Positions 60,972-64,000 of a stretch of 64,000 bases of DNA are shown here, piece by piece. Below the pieces are notes generated by a model. It saw nothing but the letters and a program-made list of their open reading frames with translations. It searched no databases and was not told the origin of the DNA. Source of the stretch: SB15 sp964639245. Lineage in GTDB: Bacteria; Chloroflexota; Anaerolineae; Aggregatilineales; J027. How positions within the stretch are numbered: position 1 is the stretch's first letter; every line of letters begins with the position of its first letter. The stretch spans positions 129,822 to 193,821 of the forward strand of contig CAZXCU010000011.1 in NCBI GenBank assembly GCA_964639245.1. Reading direction: 5' to 3'. The position numbers and the translations under genes were made by a program.

Positions 60972-62156
60972 TTAAATTTCATTAATTTGCAACTCTTCTT
61001 CGGCGAGTGGCAAGGTAAAGGAAAAGGTTGCGCCCTGCCCTTCGGTGCTTTCCGCCCAGATTTTGCCCCCATGCGAGAGGATGATATGACGGGCGATGGC
61101 TAAGCCCAACCCTGTGCCATCCGTGCGGGCTTTGTCGGCTTGGTAAAACCGTTCAAAAATACGCGGTAGATGTTCTTGGGCAATTCCCGGCCCGTTGTTG
61201 CAAATCGAAATGGTAATTTCTTCTTGATTGTCATTGATAACCGCATGGATTTCGATAAAACCGCCAAGCGGAGCATATTTAATCCCATTGTGGACGATAT
61301 TTTTAATGACACGCTGCACCTGCTGAAAATCTGCCAGCACAATACAATTTTCGGGGACATCCACTTTGACATTCTGCTGTTTGTCCTCGCTTAGCGAAAG
61401 CAAGGGTTCGATGCTGGCCTGCACAATGGGCAAAAGCGGGGTGGGCATGAGCTTGACAGGCATTTGCCCCGATTCAATCAGCGATAAATCGCGCATTTCT
61501 TGGACAAGCTGTGCCAGATGGTCAAGTTGCCGTCGGATACCTTTAATCATTTTGCGTGACTTTGATTTTTTCATCGAAAGGTCATCGCGCAGTAGGGTAT
61601 CAATTTCAAGGCTGATGGCGGTGATGGGGGTGCGCAGTTCGTGTGAAATATTGGCGACCATCTCGCGCCGCGCCCGCGTCAGACGGATAAATTCGGTTTC
61701 GTCCCGCAAGGTCAACACTTGCATTGGTTTTTCGAGTTCCGTCAGGGTAGTGATTCTGGCCCGCAGCATTTTACTTTTGTAATCAATGAGTTGCTCAAGG
61801 TCGCCATCTTCCGGGTTGTACATTTCGGTCAGCAGCAAATCCAGTTCATCATGCTGGGTCACGCTGGTAATCGGTTTGTTGATGAGCGCATAGCCAAACA
61901 GCCTTTCGGCAGCAGGATTGGCAAAGAGGATACGATGTTTTGGGGTGGGTTCATAGACCACCAGCGCATCCTTCGCAATATTGATGAGCTGGTCACGGAG
62001 TTGGGAAGTTTGGTCGAGGTTTTCTTGGAGTGTTTTTCTGGAGTCTTCGAGCTGGCGTATCCGCTTTTTGAGGTTATAAATGGTCGCTTGTCCGTAGAAA
62101 AGTCCGAGAACAAGCCCGCCCAAAAATAACCCCGCCCCGACCAAAAGTTCATTCAT
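60972..62156 (-). CDS. phoR: phosphate-regulon-type sensor histidine kinase
   Basis: A 394-residue kinase with one N-terminal membrane helix (LLVGAGLFLGGLVLGLFYG), a short coiled coil, a PAS domain (DALVVYEPTPKHRILFANPAAERLFG), the phospho-acceptor segment MVANISHELRTPI and an ATPase domain (NIVHNGIKYAP, FERFYQADKARTDGTGLGL). There is almost no extracytoplasmic loop, as in PhoR proteins that sense via the Pst complex. It adjoins the response regulator gene and precedes pstS, which supports the name. Confidence 0.88.
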   Translation of the reverse strand: MNELLVGAGLFLGGLVLGLFYGQATIYNLKKRIRQLEDSRKTLQENLDQTSQLRDQLINIAKDALVVYEPTPKHRILFANPAAERLFGYALINKPITSVTQHDELDLLLTEMYNPEDGDLEQLIDYKSKMLRARITTLTELEKPMQVLTLRDETEFIRLTRARREMVANISHELRTPITAISLEIDTLLRDDLSMKKSKSRKMIKGIRRQLDHLAQLVQEMRDLSLIESGQMPVKLMPTPLLPIVQASIEPLLSLSEDKQQNVKVDVPENCIVLADFQQVQRVIKNIVHNGIKYAPLGGFIEIHAVINDNQEEITISICNNGPGIAQEHLPRIFERFYQADKARTDGTGLGLAIARHIILSHGGKIWAESTEGQGATFSFTLPLAEEELQINEI

Positions 62157-62159
62157 AGC

Positions 62160-62840
62160 TTAGCCTTCAAAGCGATACCCTACCCCGCGTACCGTCACAA
62201 TCCGACGGGGTTGGGAGGGGTCTTCTTCAATTTTTTCGCGCAGCCAGCGCACATGCACATCAACGGTTTTGGTTTCGCCGCTATATTCATACCCCCAGAC
62301 ACGCTCCAGGAGTAAATCGCGGGAAAGCACCGCGCCTTTGTTCCGCATGAGCATCGCCAGCAGGTCAAATTCCTTATGGGTCAGACGCAGTTCATCGGTG
62401 CCTCGGCTGGCCTTACGCCCGATTAAATCCAATTTTAAATCGCTGGATTCAAGCTGGTCATTCACTGCATGGGTGGAGGGCGAACGACGCAAGACTGCCC
62501 GCACCCGTGCTAAAAATTCTCCCAGGCTGAAGGGCTTCACAATATAATCGTCCGCACCGATTTCTAAGCCTACAATGCGGTCAACTTCGCTGTCGCGGGC
62601 CGTGAGCATGACAATCGGGGTATCGGATTCATTCCGCAAAATGCGGCAAATCGAAAGCCCGTCCAGATTGGGCAGCATAATATCCAGCACCACAAGGTCG
62701 GGATTTTGGTCACGGGCAAGCTCCAACGCTTCTGCCCCATCGCCGGTTTGCACCACCGTATAACCTTCTTTTTCAAGGTTATACATGAGTGATTTCCGCA
62801 TATTCGGGTCATCTTCTACCAGCAAGACTTTTTTGTTCAT
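62160..62840 (-). CDS. phoB: phosphate-regulon-type response regulator (OmpR/PhoB family)
   Basis: A 226-residue regulator. The receiver domain has KVLLVEDDPNMR, VVLDIMLPNLDG (phospho-acceptor Asp) and DYIVKPFS; the winged helix has RLTHKEFDLLAML, LSRDLLLERVWGYEY and DVHVRWLREKIEEDP. ATG 62840 follows TGAGGGA; GTG 62855 is five codons upstream. It is paired with the kinase gene (3-base gap) and lies upstream of pstSCAB, its probable target. Confidence 0.9.
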   Translation of the reverse strand: MNKKVLLVEDDPNMRKSLMYNLEKEGYTVVQTGDGAEALELARDQNPDLVVLDIMLPNLDGLSICRILRNESDTPIVMLTARDSEVDRIVGLEIGADDYIVKPFSLGEFLARVRAVLRRSPSTHAVNDQLESSDLKLDLIGRKASRGTDELRLTHKEFDLLAMLMRNKGAVLSRDLLLERVWGYEYSGETKTVDVHVRWLREKIEEDPSQPRRIVTVRGVGYRFEG

Positions 62841-62905
62841 ATGTCCCTCAGACACGCTTTTAACCTACGGTAATCCTAATTCAGATGCCAGTGTGGGCGC
62901 AAACC

Positions 62906-63643
62906 CTAATGTTTAGGATTGGCCTTTGGGTAGGGGACAGCCTGTTTGACCTTCACAGGAGTCAGGAAACAACGCAACAGCGTCAAAATGGCGATGATGC
63001 CATCCCGCCACGAGACTTTTTTGCCTTCCTCCGGCGTGCGGGGGTGGTAGCCAATGGGAATCTCAATGATTGTGTATTGAGCTTGCAAAACGCGGGCGGT
63101 GATTTCCGGGTCAATCTCAAAACGATTGGCTTTGAGATGGATATTTTTGATGACTTCGGCCCGAAAGACTTTGTAAGCGGTGTGCATGTCGGTCAGACTT
63201 GCCCGGAACAACACATTTGCTAGTGTGGTGGTAATACGGTTGCCGATACGGGTATATAAAGAGATACGCTGGTTGTGCTGCATGAACCGCGACCCGTACA
63301 CCACCATCGATTCCCCCGCCAGAATGGGCGCAAGCAGCGAGGAATACTCGTTCGGGTCAAGTTCTAAATCGGCATCTTGAATAATAATCACATCCCCCGT
63401 GGCAAGTTCAAACCCAAACCGGACTGCCACACCTTTTCCCAGATTGATCAACGAATGGTGGGCAAAAATGGGGTACTGCGATTGTTCCCGTCCGATAATA
63501 TCTTTACTGCCGTCGGTTGAGCCATCATTGACGACAATGATTTCTTTTTCAATATCGGGCAGTTGGACTTCCCGTACACGGCGCAGCACTTCCGCGATGG
63601 TACTTTCTTCGTTATAAATCGGGATGATGATAGATAACTTCAA
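62906..63643 (-). CDS. polyprenyl-phosphate glycosyltransferase (GT2, dolichol-phosphate mannose synthase-like)
   Basis: A 245-residue GT2 enzyme without membrane helices. It has LSIIIPIYNEESTI, VVNDGSTDGS, the metal site QDADLELDP, VYGSRF and KANRFEIDPEITAR. It probably transfers glucose or mannose from a nucleotide sugar to polyprenyl phosphate for use outside the membrane. It is upstream of the phoB/phoR pair and is probably in a separate unit. Confidence 0.9.
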   Translation of the reverse strand: MKLSIIIPIYNEESTIAEVLRRVREVQLPDIEKEIIVVNDGSTDGSKDIIGREQSQYPIFAHHSLINLGKGVAVRFGFELATGDVIIIQDADLELDPNEYSSLLAPILAGESMVVYGSRFMQHNQRISLYTRIGNRITTTLANVLFRASLTDMHTAYKVFRAEVIKNIHLKANRFEIDPEITARVLQAQYTIIEIPIGYHPRTPEEGKKVSWRDGIIAILTLLRCFLTPVKVKQAVPYPKANPKH

Positions 63644-63733
63644 TTTTTAGGCTCAATTAAGCGAACTCGCGCAGAAATTGTAATCGGTTCAACCGCCAAT
63701 GAACAGCGCGATTCGGAGCGGGGGGAAAAGAAA

Positions 63734-63753
63734 AGGGGGCAAACCACCCCCCT
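63734..63753 (-). terminator. Rho-independent terminator of the STAS gene
   Basis: AGGGGG and CCCCCT form a 6-bp GC stem with an 8-base loop, followed on the minus strand by TTTTCTTTTCCCC. It lies just after the stop at 63763. Confidence 0.7.
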
Positions 63754-63762
63754 GTTGATGAT

Positions 63763-64000
63763 TTAGAAGCCGTCCATGGCTTCTAATACGGTGTGATAAA
63801 CGCGGAAGAACTTATCGAAACCAATGATTTCAAAGACACGCCGTACACGGTCATTTAGCCCCACTAGGCGCAGGTCGCCGCCGCGTTCACGGTTGGCGCT
63901 CATCACATCCGCAAGAATTCGCAGCCCCGCGCTGTTCATATACGCCACCCCGGACATTTCCAAAATCATGTTGTGTTTGCCTTCGGCAAGGGCGCGGTGC
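63763..64000 (-). CDS. STAS-domain anti-sigma factor antagonist, truncated by the right window edge
   Basis: The C-terminal ~79 codons of a STAS protein; the frame continues upstream of the ATG at 63969 (HRALAEGKHN) to the window edge, so the start is outside. The core MSGVAYMNSAGLRILADV carries the phosphorylatable Ser of SpoIIAA/RsbV-type proteins, followed by GLNDRVRRVFEIIGFDKFF. It normally binds an anti-sigma kinase in a partner-switching system. A terminator follows it. Confidence 0.88.
   Translation of the reverse strand, partial: HRALAEGKHNMILEMSGVAYMNSAGLRILADVMSANRERGGDLRLVGLNDRVRRVFEIIGFDKFFRVYHTVLEAMDGF

Overview
The window reads as a dense bacterial chromosome segment (about 50 protein genes, almost no gap above 150 bases, no rRNA, tRNA, CRISPR array or intact mobile element seen). 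Several traits fit a Chloroflexota (Anaerolineae-like) genome: secreted or membrane proteins with long Thr/Pro-rich linkers (9183-10079, 26111-26896, 29607-30602, 32281-33471), sugar ABC transporters, frequent GTG/TTG starts and long ATGA-type overlapping operons. The phylum call is an inference from style, not from a marker gene.

Layout. 1-4172: an edge-truncated unknown gene, then a + strand run of M42 aminopeptidase, DsbA-like thiol protein, VOC protein, M19 dipeptidase and a membrane protein. 4177-5148: acpS and an ArsR/DUF2087 regulator preceded by two overlapping perfect palindromes. 5280-12400 (-): one tightly packed operon of flippase-like membrane protein, FAD oxidoreductase, lipoprotein, UDP-glucose dehydrogenase and a catalytic/non-catalytic M16 peptidase pair. 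12485-29571: AlaX-type editing protein, two secreted beta-propellers, holB, trxB, an ECF-like sigma factor with a small partner, secG, a peptide-type binding protein, an epimerase, RluE-like pseudouridine synthase, MEMO-family protein, priA, and a coupled methyltransferase, SDR and alpha/beta-hydrolase set. 29607-35853: M23 peptidase, FtcD fusion, a Thr-rich membrane protein with a zinc ribbon, an orphan response regulator and a GT2 enzyme.

35940-47919 is the main catabolic island: GH31 glucosidase, then (behind a promoter, a hairpin and a perfect 22-bp LacI-type palindrome) a fucose-isomerase-like enzyme, a sugar ABC transporter without ATPase, a transaldolase lacking the usual phosphate-binding residues, a GH4 glycosidase and a split UxaA/SuyAB-type lyase. 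This set fits isomerase - transaldolase - sulfo-lyase breakdown of a sulfosugar such as sulfoquinovose, though hexuronate-type chemistry is not excluded and no sulfolactaldehyde dehydrogenase is present. The second permease carries a ~240-residue extracytoplasmic insertion with fasciclin (FAS1) signatures in permuted order.

48873-53617 (-) is an overlapping operon of rsmI, an atypical tRNA-guanine transglycosylase homologue, two tandem FmrO/ArmA-type 16S rRNA methyltransferase homologues, rsmE and a HAD phosphatase. Three of the five RNA-modifying enzymes belong to families known to act on neighbouring nucleotides of helix 44 in the ribosomal decoding centre (C1402, G1405, U1498). 53772-56477 is aconitase. 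56586-62840 (-) is a phosphate-starvation block: phoB-type regulator, phoR-type kinase, pstS, pstC, pstA and pstB. PstA also carries a long insertion between its first two membrane helices, here built of two 37-residue repeats. The right edge has a GT2 polyprenyl-phosphate glycosyltransferase and a truncated STAS protein.
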